Of a stretch of 64,000 bases of DNA, positions 34,654 through 42,976 are shown one piece after another. The position numbers were made by a program, and so were the translations under genes. This stretch comes from VRUE01 sp963701265 (GTDB lineage Bacteria > Actinomycetota > Thermoleophilia > Solirubrobacterales > 70-9): the NCBI GenBank assembly GCA_963701265.1, contig OY969581.1, positions 682,001 to 746,000 on the forward strand, read 5' to 3'. Each line of letters starts with the position of its first letter. The stretch's first letter is position 1. The notes under the pieces are model-generated. The model was not told the DNA's origin and did no database searches. It was given only the letters and a program-made list of their open reading frames with translations.

Positions 34654-36060
34654 CTAACTCGGCAACCAGGGCTCGTGCCACTGGCCGACCCCGCGAGTCA
34701 GCTTCTCCGCCTCCGGCGGCCCCCAGGTTCCCGGCTCATAGGGGTGGACCGGGCCCGGCTGCTCGAGCAGTGGCTCGACGATGCGCCAGGTCTCTTCGAC
34801 CGCGTCCTGGCGGGTGAAGAGCTGGTGGCGGCCGGCGATCGCGTCGCCGAGCAGGCGCTCGTAGGGCTCCGGGTCCTCGCCCGGCACCTTCTCGAAGAGC
34901 ACCTCGAGGTCGGCCGGCTCGAACGCCTCCTCGCCCGCCTTCTTGGCGAACATCCGCATCCGCGTGCCCGGGGTGGGCTCGATCCGCACCGTCATCCGGT
35001 TCGAGTCCGGGCTTTTGCCGGGCCCGACGCCCAGCGGTGGCGGCTTCTTGAAGACGACGCTGACCTCGCTTGACTTGGCCGGCAGGCACTTGCCGGCGCG
35101 GATGAAGAAGGGGACGCCGCTCCAGCGCCAGTTGTCGATCGCCAGCTCGACCGCGGCGAAGGTCTCGGTGGTGGAATCGGGGGCGACGTCCTTGACGTCG
35201 AGGAAGCCCTTGTATTGACCGCGCACGTAGCGCTGCGGGTCGGCGGTCCGGGTCGCCTTGAACAGTTCCAGCTTCTTGTCGCGGATCGAGTCGTGGTGGT
35301 TGCCGGTCGGCGGGCCCATCGCGACCAGGGCGAGCACCTGCAGGGCGTGGTTCTGGATCACGTCGCGCATCGCCCCGACCGCGTCGTAGAAGCGGCCGCG
35401 GTCGTCGACGCCGAAGTCCTCGGCAATCGTCATCTGCACGTAGGAGACGTGCTCGCGATTCCAGATCGGCTCCAGGGTCGAGTTGGCGAAGCGCAGGTAG
35501 GTGATGTCCATCACCGGCTCCTTGCCGAGGTAATGGTCGATGCGCAGGATCTGTTTCTCGTCCAGGACTTCGCAGAGGTCGGCGTTTAGCGCCTGGGCGG
35601 AGGCGAGGTCGTGGCCAAAGGGCTTCTCGATCACGACGTGGGCGTTCTCGGTCAGGCCGGCGTCGCCGAGCCCATGGACCACGGTGGCGAAGAGCGAGGG
35701 TGGGATCTCGAGGTAGAAGACCGGGTTGCGGGCCTCGCCGATGGCTTCGCCCACTTGCTTGAAGGTGGAGGCATCGGCGTAGTCGCCCTGGACGTAGGAG
35801 AGGCGGGCGGCGAGGCGGCCGAAGACATCGTCGTCGGGATCGCTGACCGTCGCGGCGATCGAGTCGTGGGCGTGCTGGCGCAGTTGCTCGGTGCTCCAGT
35901 CGTCGATCGCGACGCCGACAATCGGGCAGTTGAGCTTGCCGCGCGCCTCGAGCCGGTAGAGCGCCCGGAAGGTCATCTTCTTTGCCAGGTCGCCGCTGAT
36001 GCCGAAGATCGTCAGCACGTCGGCGTTGGCGTCGGAGTGCTTGGCTGCGGCCGTGGGCAT
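34654..36060 (-). CDS. zwf: Glucose-6-phosphate dehydrogenase
   Basis: This enzyme oxidises glucose-6-phosphate to 6-phosphogluconolactone with NADP+ (or NAD+) and is the entry step of the oxidative pentose phosphate pathway. The 468-aa length is normal. FGISGDLAKKM is the dinucleotide-binding turn, IEKPFGHD and RIDHYLGKEPV contain the substrate-binding Lys/His residues, and GVPFFIRAGKCLP is a conserved late block. It is divergent from gnd across a 65-bp gap; TAGCCT ends 9 nt before the ATG. The neighbouring gnd and pgl genes complete the oxidative branch. Confidence 0.97.
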   Translation of the reverse strand: MPTAAAKHSDANADVLTIFGISGDLAKKMTFRALYRLEARGKLNCPIVGVAIDDWSTEQLRQHAHDSIAATVSDPDDDVFGRLAARLSYVQGDYADASTFKQVGEAIGEARNPVFYLEIPPSLFATVVHGLGDAGLTENAHVVIEKPFGHDLASAQALNADLCEVLDEKQILRIDHYLGKEPVMDITYLRFANSTLEPIWNREHVSYVQMTIAEDFGVDDRGRFYDAVGAMRDVIQNHALQVLALVAMGPPTGNHHDSIRDKKLELFKATRTADPQRYVRGQYKGFLDVKDVAPDSTTETFAAVELAIDNWRWSGVPFFIRAGKCLPAKSSEVSVVFKKPPPLGVGPGKSPDSNRMTVRIEPTPGTRMRMFAKKAGEEAFEPADLEVLFEKVPGEDPEPYERLLGDAIAGRHQLFTRQDAVEETWRIVEPLLEQPGPVHPYEPGTWGPPEAEKLTRGVGQWHEPWLPS

Positions 36061-36112
36061 GCGTTCGCCAGGCTACCCGTTGGCCATGCGGCCAGTCATC
36101 GCCCGGCTCGCG

Positions 36113-36126
36113 TAGGGTTACGGCCA
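36113..36126 (+). promoter_or_regulatory. -10 element for leaderless gnd
   Basis: TAGGGT (36113-36118) is followed by 7 nt and then the gnd ATG. No Shine-Dalgarno sequence fits in this space. The sequence is identical in hexamer and spacing to the element before the thioesterase gene at 6666. Confidence 0.5.
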
Positions 36127-37142
36127 TGGAGCTGGGAATGGTCGGGCTCGGCCGCATGGGGGCCAACATGGCGCGAAGGTTGATGCGCGACGGCCACCGC
36201 CTCGTCGTTTACGACGTCAACCCCGACGCGGTCTCCGAGCTCGCCGGCGAGGGTGCCGAGGGAGCGGCCTCGCTCGAGGAGCTGGCGGCGAAGTTGAGCG
36301 CCCCGCGCTCGGTCTGGGTGATGGTCCCGGCCGGTGAGATCACCGAGAAGACCGTGGAGAACGTCGCGGCGGTGCTCGACTCCGGCGACGCGATCATCGA
36401 CGGCGGCAATTCTTACTACCGCGACGACATCCGCCGTGCCGCCAAGGTGGGCGAGCAGGGGCTTGATTACGTCGACTGCGGGACCAGCGGTGGCGTCTTC
36501 GGCCTCGACCGCGGCTACTGCCTGATGATCGGCGGCCCCGACGGCGCCGTGCAGCGGCTCGACTCCGTCTTCGCCTCGCTGGCGCCGGGAGTCGAGGCCG
36601 CCGAGCGGACTCCGGGGCGCTCCGGTGAGCCCGGTCCGGCGGAGAACGGCTACCTGCACTGCGGTCCCAACGGTGCCGGGCACTTCGTCAAGATGGTCCA
36701 CAACGGGATCGAGTACGGCGTGATGGCCGCCTACGCCGAGGGCCTCAACATCCTCAAGAACGCCAACGCCGGCAAGGTCCAGCGCGAGGCCGATGCCGAG
36801 ACGGCGCCGATGGAGCAGCCCGAGTACTACCAGTACGACCTCGACCTGCCCGAGGTGACCGAGGTCTGGCGCCGCGGCAGCGTGATCGGTTCCTGGCTGC
36901 TCGACCTGACCGCGGCCTCGATGCAGGAATCCGCCGACCTCGCCGAGTTCGAGGGCCGCGTCTCCGACTCCGGTGAGGGTCGCTGGACCTCGATCGCGGC
37001 GATCGACGAGGGCGTGCCGGCGCCGGTTCTGACCGCCGCCCTGTACGAGCGCTTCGCCTCGCGCGGTCTCGATGACTTCGCCGACAAGGTGCTCTCGGCG
37101 ATGCGCAAGCAGTTCGGCGGCCACGACGAGAAGCCCTCCTAG
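36126..37142 (+). CDS. gnd: 6-phosphogluconate dehydrogenase, decarboxylating (short form)
   Basis: This enzyme converts 6-phosphogluconate to ribulose-5-phosphate and CO2 with reduction of NAD(P)+. MVGLGRMGANMARRLM is the Rossmann glycine motif, YVDCGTSGGVFGL the substrate-binding loop, and GAGHFVKMVHNGIEYG contains the catalytic Lys and His-Asn. At 338 aa it is the short (GndA/YqeC-like) form, which lacks the long C-terminal domain of the ~470-aa enzyme. Residue 32 is Asp-Val-Asn (YDVNPDA) rather than an Arg-rich NADP site, which suggests NAD+ preference. pgl begins 8 bp downstream. Confidence 0.95.
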   Translation: MELGMVGLGRMGANMARRLMRDGHRLVVYDVNPDAVSELAGEGAEGAASLEELAAKLSAPRSVWVMVPAGEITEKTVENVAAVLDSGDAIIDGGNSYYRDDIRRAAKVGEQGLDYVDCGTSGGVFGLDRGYCLMIGGPDGAVQRLDSVFASLAPGVEAAERTPGRSGEPGPAENGYLHCGPNGAGHFVKMVHNGIEYGVMAAYAEGLNILKNANAGKVQREADAETAPMEQPEYYQYDLDLPEVTEVWRRGSVIGSWLLDLTAASMQESADLAEFEGRVSDSGEGRWTSIAAIDEGVPAPVLTAALYERFASRGLDDFADKVLSAMRKQFGGHDEKPS

Positions 37143-37150
37143 GCGGACTC

Positions 37151-37819
37151 GTGGCGATCGAGCTCGAGGTCTGCGCCGACGAGAAGGCGGCGGCGCGCCG
37201 TGCCGCCGAGTTGATCGCGGCAGCGGGCGCGGCCGCAGTCGCCGAGCGCAACGTCTTCTCGCTGGCGATGAGCGGCGGCCGCACCCCCTGGGCGATGCTG
37301 GCGATCCTCGGTGAAATCGATGAGATGCCTTGGCCCAACGCCGAGCTCTTCCAGGTCGACGAGCGGCTTGCCTCGCCCGGCAGCGAGGACCGCAACCTGA
37401 CCCACATGGTGCTCGGCCTCTCGATGGATCACCAATCGACGCTGCGACCGATGCCGGTCACCCAGCGTGACCTCGACGGCGCCGCCCGCGACTACGAAAA
37501 CACGCTTCCCGACCCGCTCGACTGCGTCCACCTCGGGCTCGGCCCCGACGGCCACACCGCCTCGCTGGTGCCGGACGATCCGGTGCTCGAGGTCAGCGAC
37601 CGTCGCGTCGCCCTGACCGAGACCGCCTATCAGGGCCACCACCGGATGACCCTGACCTATCCCGCCCTCAACGAGGCTCGCCAGATCATCTGGCTCGTCA
37701 CCGGCCCGAAAAAGGTCGAGCCCCTCGCCAAGTTGCTCGCCGGCGACACCTCGATCCCGGCAGGCCGGGTCGAGAACGCCAAGATGACGGTGGTCGCCGA
37801 CGCGGCCGCCGCGCCCTAG
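37151..37819 (+). CDS. pgl: 6-phosphogluconolactonase
   Basis: This enzyme hydrolyses 6-phosphogluconolactone, linking Zwf and Gnd. The 222-aa protein has LAMSGGRTP (sugar-phosphate binding loop), FQVDERLASPGSEDRN (family core with substrate-contact Asp/Glu) and HLGLGPDGHTASLVPD, the clear Pgl signature. The GTG start at 37151 follows the gnd stop by 8 bp, so the two are co-transcribed and the oxidative branch is complete with the divergent zwf. Confidence 0.95.
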   Translation: MAIELEVCADEKAAARRAAELIAAAGAAAVAERNVFSLAMSGGRTPWAMLAILGEIDEMPWPNAELFQVDERLASPGSEDRNLTHMVLGLSMDHQSTLRPMPVTQRDLDGAARDYENTLPDPLDCVHLGLGPDGHTASLVPDDPVLEVSDRRVALTETAYQGHHRMTLTYPALNEARQIIWLVTGPKKVEPLAKLLAGDTSIPAGRVENAKMTVVADAAAAP

Positions 37820-37830
37820 GCTGGCCCGCA
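37817..37830 (+). promoter_or_regulatory. -10 element for leaderless small gene
   Basis: TAGGCT (37817-37822) is 7 nt before the ATG at 37830. The TAG of the hexamer is also the stop codon of pgl, so the promoter overlaps the end of the upstream gene. Confidence 0.45.
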
Positions 37831-38111
37831 TGCAGATACTCGAGGGCCTCGACGACCGCGCTCTGGCAATCGACGGCAGCAACCTGCAGGTCCTCCGCTG
37901 GGGTGCCGAGCAGGACCGCGTCCCGCTCGCCAATCTGGAGCCGGCGACGATCGTCCGCGACGACAAGAAGAAGCTCTTCGGCGCCAACGAGGAGCGCGTC
38001 CGCATCGGCTTCGGCGCCGTGATCACCAACATCTGGGTGCCGCTCGAGCGCCAGGCCGAGGCCGAGGCCTTTGCCGTGGCGGTTGATGCGGGTCGTAAAG
38101 CTGGTTCCTAG
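37830..38111 (+). CDS. Conserved-looking small protein of unknown function
   Basis: This 93-aa protein is not recognised. It is predicted alpha/beta, with ALAIDGSNLQVLRWG and RVRIGFGAVITNIWVPL as strands and a C-terminal helix ERQAEAEAFAVAVDAGRKA; the arrangement (beta sheet then one long helix) resembles small PH-like domains, but this is only a shape argument. Third positions are GC-rich as in neighbouring genes, so it is probably a real gene. No signal or membrane segment is present. Confidence 0.65.
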   Translation: MQILEGLDDRALAIDGSNLQVLRWGAEQDRVPLANLEPATIVRDDKKKLFGANEERVRIGFGAVITNIWVPLERQAEAEAFAVAVDAGRKAGS

Positions 38112-38122
38112 GCATCGATAGT

Positions 38123-38142
38123 TGTTAGCGAATTCGCTAACA
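38123..38142. promoter_or_regulatory. Perfect 20-bp palindromic operator overlapping the XRE gene promoter
   Basis: TGTTAGCGAA/TTCGCTAACA is a perfect 20-bp inverted repeat centred on GAATTC, ending 8 bp before the ATG of the XRE regulator. It overlaps TAACAT (38138-38143), a -10 hexamer with the 7-nt leaderless spacing. A bound dimer would block the promoter, as expected for autoregulation by the XRE protein. Confidence 0.75.
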
Positions 38143-38150
38143 TTGGTCCT

Positions 38151-38486
38151 ATGCCAGCAGCGGGAAACTCGCTTGCAGAGCAAATACGAGCACAAAGTGG
38201 ACTGAGCCAGGCTGAATTGGCGCGCCGGGCCGGTCTGCCTCGTTCCGTCGTCAATGCCTACGTCCAAGGCACTCGGGAGCCGGGTGTAGATGCGCTTTCC
38301 CGGCTGGCGGCGGCGGGCGGGTTGGAGCTGAAGCTCGATCGTCGTAAGCCACCGGTGGATGCCGAGCGCGCGGGGCGAATCCTCGTCCAGGTGCTCGAGC
38401 TGGCGGAGGCCCTGCCCTTCAGGCCAAGGGCCGACCTCGACTACCCGCACCTCCCCGATCGCCTGGCTGCGAGGCCCGCGGCTTGA
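38151..38486 (+). CDS. XRE-family HTH regulator (probable antitoxin)
   Basis: This 111-aa DNA-binding protein has an HTH_3 domain at residues 5-60: GLSQAELARRAGLPRSVVNAYVQGTREP is positioned as helices 2-4 of the fold. The C-terminal part (residues 60-111) is charged and Pro-rich and may contact the partner protein. The stop overlaps the TTG start of the next gene (TTGA), so the pair is translationally coupled. The upstream 20-bp palindrome is the likely binding site. The HTH plus nucleotidyltransferase arrangement is that of toxin-antitoxin or defence modules. Confidence 0.87.
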   Translation: MPAAGNSLAEQIRAQSGLSQAELARRAGLPRSVVNAYVQGTREPGVDALSRLAAAGGLELKLDRRKPPVDAERAGRILVQVLELAEALPFRPRADLDYPHLPDRLAARPAA

Positions 38487-39043
38487 GTGAGCTCGTCGAC
38501 AAGCTTCTCGCGATTCACGGCTCGCTGAAGGAGGCCAGCATTCCCCATGCGTTCGGCGGCGCGATTGCTCTCGCTTACTGTGTCGAGGAGCCTCGCGGCA
38601 CGCGGGACCTGGACGTGAACATCTTCGTCGATTCCGCCAAGGCCGGGCCGACGCTTGCCTGTCTGCCCTCCGGCGTGAAGGTGACCGACTACGACGTCGC
38701 AAAGGTTGAGCGCGACGGCCAGGCGCGGCTCGACTGGGACGGCACACCGGTCGACGTCTTCCTCAACAACGTCCCTCTGCACCAGGCGGTTGCCTCGTCA
38801 GTCGTCTGGGTACCGCTCGCCGGCCACGAGATACCGGTGCTGGACTGCGCCTCACTGGCGATCTTCAAGGCATTCTTCGACCGCACCAAGGACTGGGCCG
38901 ACATGGAGGCGATCGCCCAGGCGACGCCCGAGGACATCGATGCCGCCGCCGCGACGATCTCTGATCTGGTCGGCCCCGATGACCCGGCGGTAAAGCGCCT
39001 CGAGAGCCTGATCCCTCTTGATATTGGGTCCTGGCGCCGGTAG
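38483..39043 (+). CDS. Nucleotidyltransferase-fold protein (DUF6036/AbiEii-like), probable toxin partner
   Basis: In this 186-aa protein, AFGGAIALAYC and RGTRDLDVNIFV match the GG(x)A...RxTxDxD core of the nucleotidyltransferase superfamily used by AbiEii- and DUF6036-type proteins; VDVFLNN may provide the third acidic residue. It could nucleotidylate a tRNA, protein or other target. The TTG start overlaps the stop of the XRE gene. A GC-rich hairpin (39034-39052) spans its stop codon. Whether it is toxic is inferred only from gene arrangement. Confidence 0.8.
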   Translation: MSELVDKLLAIHGSLKEASIPHAFGGAIALAYCVEEPRGTRDLDVNIFVDSAKAGPTLACLPSGVKVTDYDVAKVERDGQARLDWDGTPVDVFLNNVPLHQAVASSVVWVPLAGHEIPVLDCASLAIFKAFFDRTKDWADMEAIAQATPEDIDAAAATISDLVGPDDPAVKRLESLIPLDIGSWRR

Positions 39044-39052
39044 CCCCGGCGC
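39034..39052. terminator. Hairpin bridging two convergent stop codons
   Basis: GCGCCGG (39034-39040) pairs with CCGGCGC (39046-39052), loop of 5 nt. The TAG of the nucleotidyltransferase gene lies in the loop and the stop of the convergent FAD oxidase begins on its last base. There is no U-run, so termination would be Rho-assisted or weak. Confidence 0.4.
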
Positions 39053-40416
39053 TAAGCCGTCTCCAGCGATACAGAGTGGTTGGCGACGATCATGCCGTCG
39101 GGGTCCCACGCGCGCTTGACCTCGGCGAGGCGGGCGCAGACGTCGGCGGGGAGGATCGCGTCGGCGTCGCAGGAGCGTTCGGTGAAGTTGTAGTAGGAGC
39201 CTTCGCCGGCCCAGGGCTGCATCGTCTGCTCGATTTTCGCCAGGTGCTGGGGGATTGCCGCGCCCAACTCGGGCGTCATCGGCATGCCGACGCTGTACAT
39301 GACGTACTCGGTCTCGAGGTGGGAGAGGGCGCCGCTGTCCGGATCCGGGCGGCCGAGGGCGCCGCCGATGTGGCGCAGCTCGCTGAGCAGCAGCGGCGAG
39401 CCCGAGCCGGGTCCGGCGAGGCCGGTAAAGGCGTCGATCGCCTCGTCGGGCAGCTCGCGGATCGTCATTCCCTCGCCGACGCCGGGCACCGGGTTCTCGG
39501 GGTCCATGTGAATTCGGCAGAGGTCCGCGGCGGGGATCTGGCCCCAGGTGTCCATGATCGTCTCGCCCAGTTCGCGCAGAGGCGCCACGATTGCCTCGCC
39601 CTCGGCCTGGCTGCCGATGCAGGCGCCGTCGATCGTCAGCAGCGGCACGCCGCGGATCGGCTCGGGCACGTCGGGGATCGGCGGCGGGGTGACGAAGCGG
39701 ACCACGGAGGTGACGTCGTCGGAGACGCCGCCGGCCCAGTCGCGGTAGGCGCGCACCGCGTCGGCGCCGAGCTCGGCGGGGAAGAGCAGGGCGCCGGCGT
39801 AGATCTCGGCAATCGGGATCAGGCGCAGCTGCAGTGCGGTGACGATCGCGTAGCCACCACCACCGCCGCGCAGCGCCCAGAAGAGGTCGGGCTCGTTCTC
39901 GGCGTCAACCGTGCGCGGTTCGCCGTCGGCGCTGACCAGCTCGATCGCCTGCACGCGGTTGCAGGCGAAGCCGTAGCGGCGCCCGAGCCAGCTGAGGCCA
40001 CCGCCGAGCGTGAAGCCGGTGACGCCGACGTCGGGCGAGGAGCCTGGCATCGAGCTCAGTCCGTGCGCCCCCGCGGCATTGCTCAGCTCGGCGACCAGCA
40101 CCCCGGCCTCGACTCGGGCGGTCTGCGCCTCGGGATCGACCTCGACGCCCCGCATGCGCTCGGTCTTGAGCAGGATCGTGCCCTCCAGCGGCGCCAGCGC
40201 GGCGGCGCCGTGGCCAGTCCCCTGACCGCTGACCCTGAGCTCGTTCTCGGCGGCGAAGCGAACCGTCTTGGCCACATCGTCGGCGCTCTCGGCAAAGACC
40301 ACGGCTTCGGGGCGCAGGTCGGCGGCCAGGTTCCAGGCGAGGCGCGCCTCGTCCCAATCGGGGTCGCTTGGTGTGGCAACGCGGCCGGCGATCGCCAGCC
40401 CGGTGAAGTCACTCAT
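39052..40416 (-). CDS. FAD-binding oxidoreductase with BBE domain
   Basis: This 454-aa PCMH-type flavoprotein is related to 6-hydroxy-nicotine oxidase and berberine-bridge enzymes. SGQGTGHGAAAL carries the His expected to bind FAD covalently; GVTGFTLGGGLSWLGRRYG is the second FAD motif, and RGGGGGYAIVTALQLRL follows. The C-terminal YNFTERS...VKRAWDPDGMIVAN is the BBE domain. The second covalent Cys of bicovalent enzymes is not at the usual place, so single attachment is likely. The substrate is unknown. GAGGAG precedes ATG 40416; it lies 14 bp downstream of rpiA on the same strand. Confidence 0.92.
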   Translation of the reverse strand: MSDFTGLAIAGRVATPSDPDWDEARLAWNLAADLRPEAVVFAESADDVAKTVRFAAENELRVSGQGTGHGAAALAPLEGTILLKTERMRGVEVDPEAQTARVEAGVLVAELSNAAGAHGLSSMPGSSPDVGVTGFTLGGGLSWLGRRYGFACNRVQAIELVSADGEPRTVDAENEPDLFWALRGGGGGYAIVTALQLRLIPIAEIYAGALLFPAELGADAVRAYRDWAGGVSDDVTSVVRFVTPPPIPDVPEPIRGVPLLTIDGACIGSQAEGEAIVAPLRELGETIMDTWGQIPAADLCRIHMDPENPVPGVGEGMTIRELPDEAIDAFTGLAGPGSGSPLLLSELRHIGGALGRPDPDSGALSHLETEYVMYSVGMPMTPELGAAIPQHLAKIEQTMQPWAGEGSYYNFTERSCDADAILPADVCARLAEVKRAWDPDGMIVANHSVSLETA

Positions 40417-40430
40417 CTGGTCTCCTCGGA

Positions 40431-41081
40431 TTAGCTCAGGGACAAGCTTCTGACGGTGCCCTCGGCCCCCACCAGCACCGCGCTCACCATATCCGGCGGG
40501 AAAAGGCCGTGGGCGGCAACGCCGGCGTCGGCCTCGAGCCGGGCGGCGAGCTCGGCCGGGTCCCCGATCGGGCCGCCGTAGTCGGCGATCAGGCCGTCAT
40601 CGGGGGTGCGCGGCACGTCGCGCAGGGCGACTGCGGAGCCAAGTCGCTCCAGCGTCGAGGAGATTCCGAAGGCGAAGAGCTCGAGCGGCACCGGAGCGCT
40701 GAGCGAGTCGACCGGCTTGCTCGAGTCGGCGATGACGACGAAGCGCTCAGCCGCCGCGGCGACGATCTTCTCGCGCAGGTGGGCACCACCACCGCCCTTG
40801 ATCAGCCAGCCGTCGGGCGTTACCTGGTCGGTGCCGTCGATCGCGATGTCGAGCCGCTGCAGCTGGCTGAACTCCTCGACCGGGATCCCCAGCCCCCGCG
40901 CCTGTTCCTCGGTGGCGACCGAGGTGGCGACGCAGCGGATGCCGCTGACGCCGCGGGCGGCGAGCGCCGGCAGCAGATGGGCGACGGTCGAGCCGGTGCC
41001 GAGGCCGACGGTCATCCCGTCCTCGACCAGCTCCGCCGCCGCTTCGGCGGCGATGCGCTTCTCGGCGTCGGCGTCGGTCAC
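40431..41081 (-). CDS. rpiA: Ribose-5-phosphate isomerase A
   Basis: This enzyme interconverts ribose-5-phosphate and ribulose-5-phosphate in the non-oxidative pentose phosphate pathway. The product is about 216 aa. GLGTGSTVAHLL binds the phosphate, AIDGTDQVT holds the catalytic Asp, and IKGGGGAHLREKIV contains the catalytic Glu/Lys. The open frame runs far upstream through the FHA gene, but GTG at 41081 (VTDADAEKRIAAEAAAELV) begins exactly where family members begin. It is divergent from the FHA gene, with about 27 bp between the starts. Confidence 0.93.
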   Translation of the reverse strand: MTDADAEKRIAAEAAAELVEDGMTVGLGTGSTVAHLLPALAARGVSGIRCVATSVATEEQARGLGIPVEEFSQLQRLDIAIDGTDQVTPDGWLIKGGGGAHLREKIVAAAAERFVVIADSSKPVDSLSAPVPLELFAFGISSTLERLGSAVALRDVPRTPDDGLIADYGGPIGDPAELAARLEADAGVAAHGLFPPDMVSAVLVGAEGTVRSLSLS

Positions 41082-41108
41082 CGGGCGGGACTCTATGCTC
41101 GCGACGAG

Positions 41109-41690
41109 ATGGACGCGCGTATCTGGTTGACCGGCGAGGGCGGCGAGCCAAGGTCGGTGGCGCTCTCGGCGGAGCGCACCGTGGTCGGCCGCGACCCTGC
41201 GGCCGAGATCCACATCGATGACGAGGCCGTTTCCTGGAACCACCTCGAGATCGAGAACCGCGGCGGCGTGCTGATGGCGACCGACCTCGACAGCCGCAAC
41301 GGCACGGCGCTCAACGGCGAACCGCTGGAGCGGCCGCGGCGCCTGCGTGACGGCGACACGCTGATCGTCGGCGGCCACCGACTGGAAGTCTCCGATCCGA
41401 TTCCGGGGCGAGCCGGTGGCACCGTGGCGGCCAGCGATCCCGGCGTGGCGCTGACCGAAGAGGAGCGGGCCACCGCGGCGGCGCTGGTCGCGCCCTACCG
41501 CAGCGAGGGCGCCTTCGCCGGCCGTCCCGCCACCCGGGCAGAGATCGCCGAGGTGCTGCACGTCAGCGAGCGCACGGCGCAGCGCCGACTCGACGCACTT
41601 GCCGCCAAGCTCGAGGTCCCCGGTGAGTCGGGGCGCGATCGTCCCCGCCTGATCGCCGCACGCGTAATCGAGCTCGGTCTCGACCGCTGA
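41109..41690 (+). CDS. FHA domain protein with C-terminal helix-turn-helix
   Basis: This 193-aa protein has an N-terminal FHA domain (residues 5-95), with TVVGRDPAAEIHI, VSWNHLEI and DLDSRNGTALNG giving the G-R...S-x-x-H...N-G motifs that bind phosphothreonine. Residues 120-193 include RAEIAEVLHVSERTAQRRLDAL, a helix-turn-helix. It may couple Ser/Thr phosphorylation (a kinase gene lies at 42977) to DNA binding. Downstream, CGGGCC-N6-GGCCCG (41698-41715) could terminate transcription. ATG 41109 is chosen because it immediately precedes the domain. Confidence 0.86.
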   Translation: MDARIWLTGEGGEPRSVALSAERTVVGRDPAAEIHIDDEAVSWNHLEIENRGGVLMATDLDSRNGTALNGEPLERPRRLRDGDTLIVGGHRLEVSDPIPGRAGGTVAASDPGVALTEEERATAAALVAPYRSEGAFAGRPATRAEIAEVLHVSERTAQRRLDALAAKLEVPGESGRDRPRLIAARVIELGLDR

Positions 41691-41802
41691 CCCGGACCGG
41701 GCCAAAACCGGCCCGATAGGTGACGCCGGCGTCATTGGCGCGCACGCCCCGCGAGCGGAGCATCGGTTGTGCAAATGCAACCGACCCGAAAAGGGGAGTC
41801 CA

Positions 41803-42882
41803 ATGCTCAACCGTTCGATCAAGTTCCTGCTCACCGTCCTTGCCCTGGCCCTGATGCCGGTCGCCGGCGCCTCCGCTGCCAGTCACTCAGGCGCGGTCGT
41901 CTTCTCACGGGCGATCGTCAGCGTCGAAGAAGAAAAAGGCGCCAAAGTCGAAAAAACCGAGGGCGGCCTCTACGCGGCACGCGACGGTCGCCTTAACCAG
42001 CTCACCGAAGACCCCACCGACAGCGAACCCGACTTCTCCGCCGACGGGCGCAAGATCGCCTTCGTCCGCGGCGGCGACGTCTGGGCGATGCGGGCGGACG
42101 GCACCGGCCAGCACAAGCTGACATCCGGGCCCGAGGCAGACAGCCGGCCGCAGTTCGACCCGGAAGGCCACTACGTCGTCTTTGCGCGGGCCGCGACCAC
42201 AGGCGGTTCACGTGACCTCTACCGAGTCAACCTCGGCGGCAGCGCTCGCCCGCTCGTCACCAGCGCCGGCGACGAGCACGAAGCGTCGTTCTCGCCCGAT
42301 GGCAAGACGATCGTCTTCGTCCGCAGCATCGCCGAGACCGGGGGCGGATTCGCCGACGACGTCTACTCGATGCGCCCGTCCGGCGCCGGCCTGGCGCGCC
42401 TCAGCAAGACCGGCCACATCGACGAGTTCTCGCCCCGTTACTTCAAGGGCGGGATCGTCTTCAGCCGCGGCCAGAGCGGCGAAGGCCCGGGCGCCTATGC
42501 CGACATCTTCACCATGCGCCGCAACGGCACCAAAGTAAAGGTCCTGGTCGCCGGTGCCGGCTCGTCCTTCGTCGAAGACGTCGCCCCAGCGGCGCAGATG
42601 CTGCTCTTCCGCCGCGACCAAGGCCTCTGGGTGAAGAAGATCGGCCCCGGCCGCGCCCACAAGTTGAGCGAGGTCGCCGACAACTCCGCGACCAACTCGG
42701 TCTTCTCCTCCGATGGACGCAAGGTCGCCGCGTTCATCGCCACCGACGAAGCCGAGACGCTCTCGGCGATCGACGTCGCCAGCCGCCGCAGCGCGCAGCT
42801 CGCCTCGGGCTTCGCGCTGGAAAGCGGTTCGACCGCGACGACGATTGGGTCGGTGATTACCTGGCAGCCGGTGCGGCGTTAG
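41803..42882 (+). CDS. Secreted TolB-like WD40/PD40 beta-propeller protein
   Basis: This 359-aa exported protein has the signal peptide IKFLLTVLALALMPVAGASA. The mature part has six or so PD40 blades with the typical FSxDGxxIAF pattern: DFSADGRKIAFVRGGDVW, SFSPDGKTIVFVRS, VFSSDGRKVAAFI. Such propellers act as protein-binding scaffolds; Tol-Pal is absent here, so the role is open. ATG 41803 has AAGGGGAG upstream. A small hairpin CGGTTG-N8-CAACCG (41764-41783) lies just before the ribosome-binding site. A good terminator follows at 42903. Confidence 0.82.
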   Translation: MLNRSIKFLLTVLALALMPVAGASAASHSGAVVFSRAIVSVEEEKGAKVEKTEGGLYAARDGRLNQLTEDPTDSEPDFSADGRKIAFVRGGDVWAMRADGTGQHKLTSGPEADSRPQFDPEGHYVVFARAATTGGSRDLYRVNLGGSARPLVTSAGDEHEASFSPDGKTIVFVRSIAETGGGFADDVYSMRPSGAGLARLSKTGHIDEFSPRYFKGGIVFSRGQSGEGPGAYADIFTMRRNGTKVKVLVAGAGSSFVEDVAPAAQMLLFRRDQGLWVKKIGPGRAHKLSEVADNSATNSVFSSDGRKVAAFIATDEAETLSAIDVASRRSAQLASGFALESGSTATTIGSVITWQPVRR

Positions 42883-42902
42883 GACTCCCCCCGGCTCCAG
42901 CT

Positions 42903-42943
42903 CGAAGGGCTCGCTCCTCACGGGGCGGGCCCTTCGTCGTTTT
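42903..42943 (+). terminator. Rho-independent terminator
   Basis: CGAAGGGC (42903-42910) pairs with GCCCTTCG (42929-42936), followed by TCGTTTT. It ends the propeller gene transcript and precedes the kinase promoter (TATAAC at 42951-42956). Confidence 0.7.
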
Positions 42944-42976
42944 GCGGCGGTATAACCGCGGCGTGGGAGAACCTCG

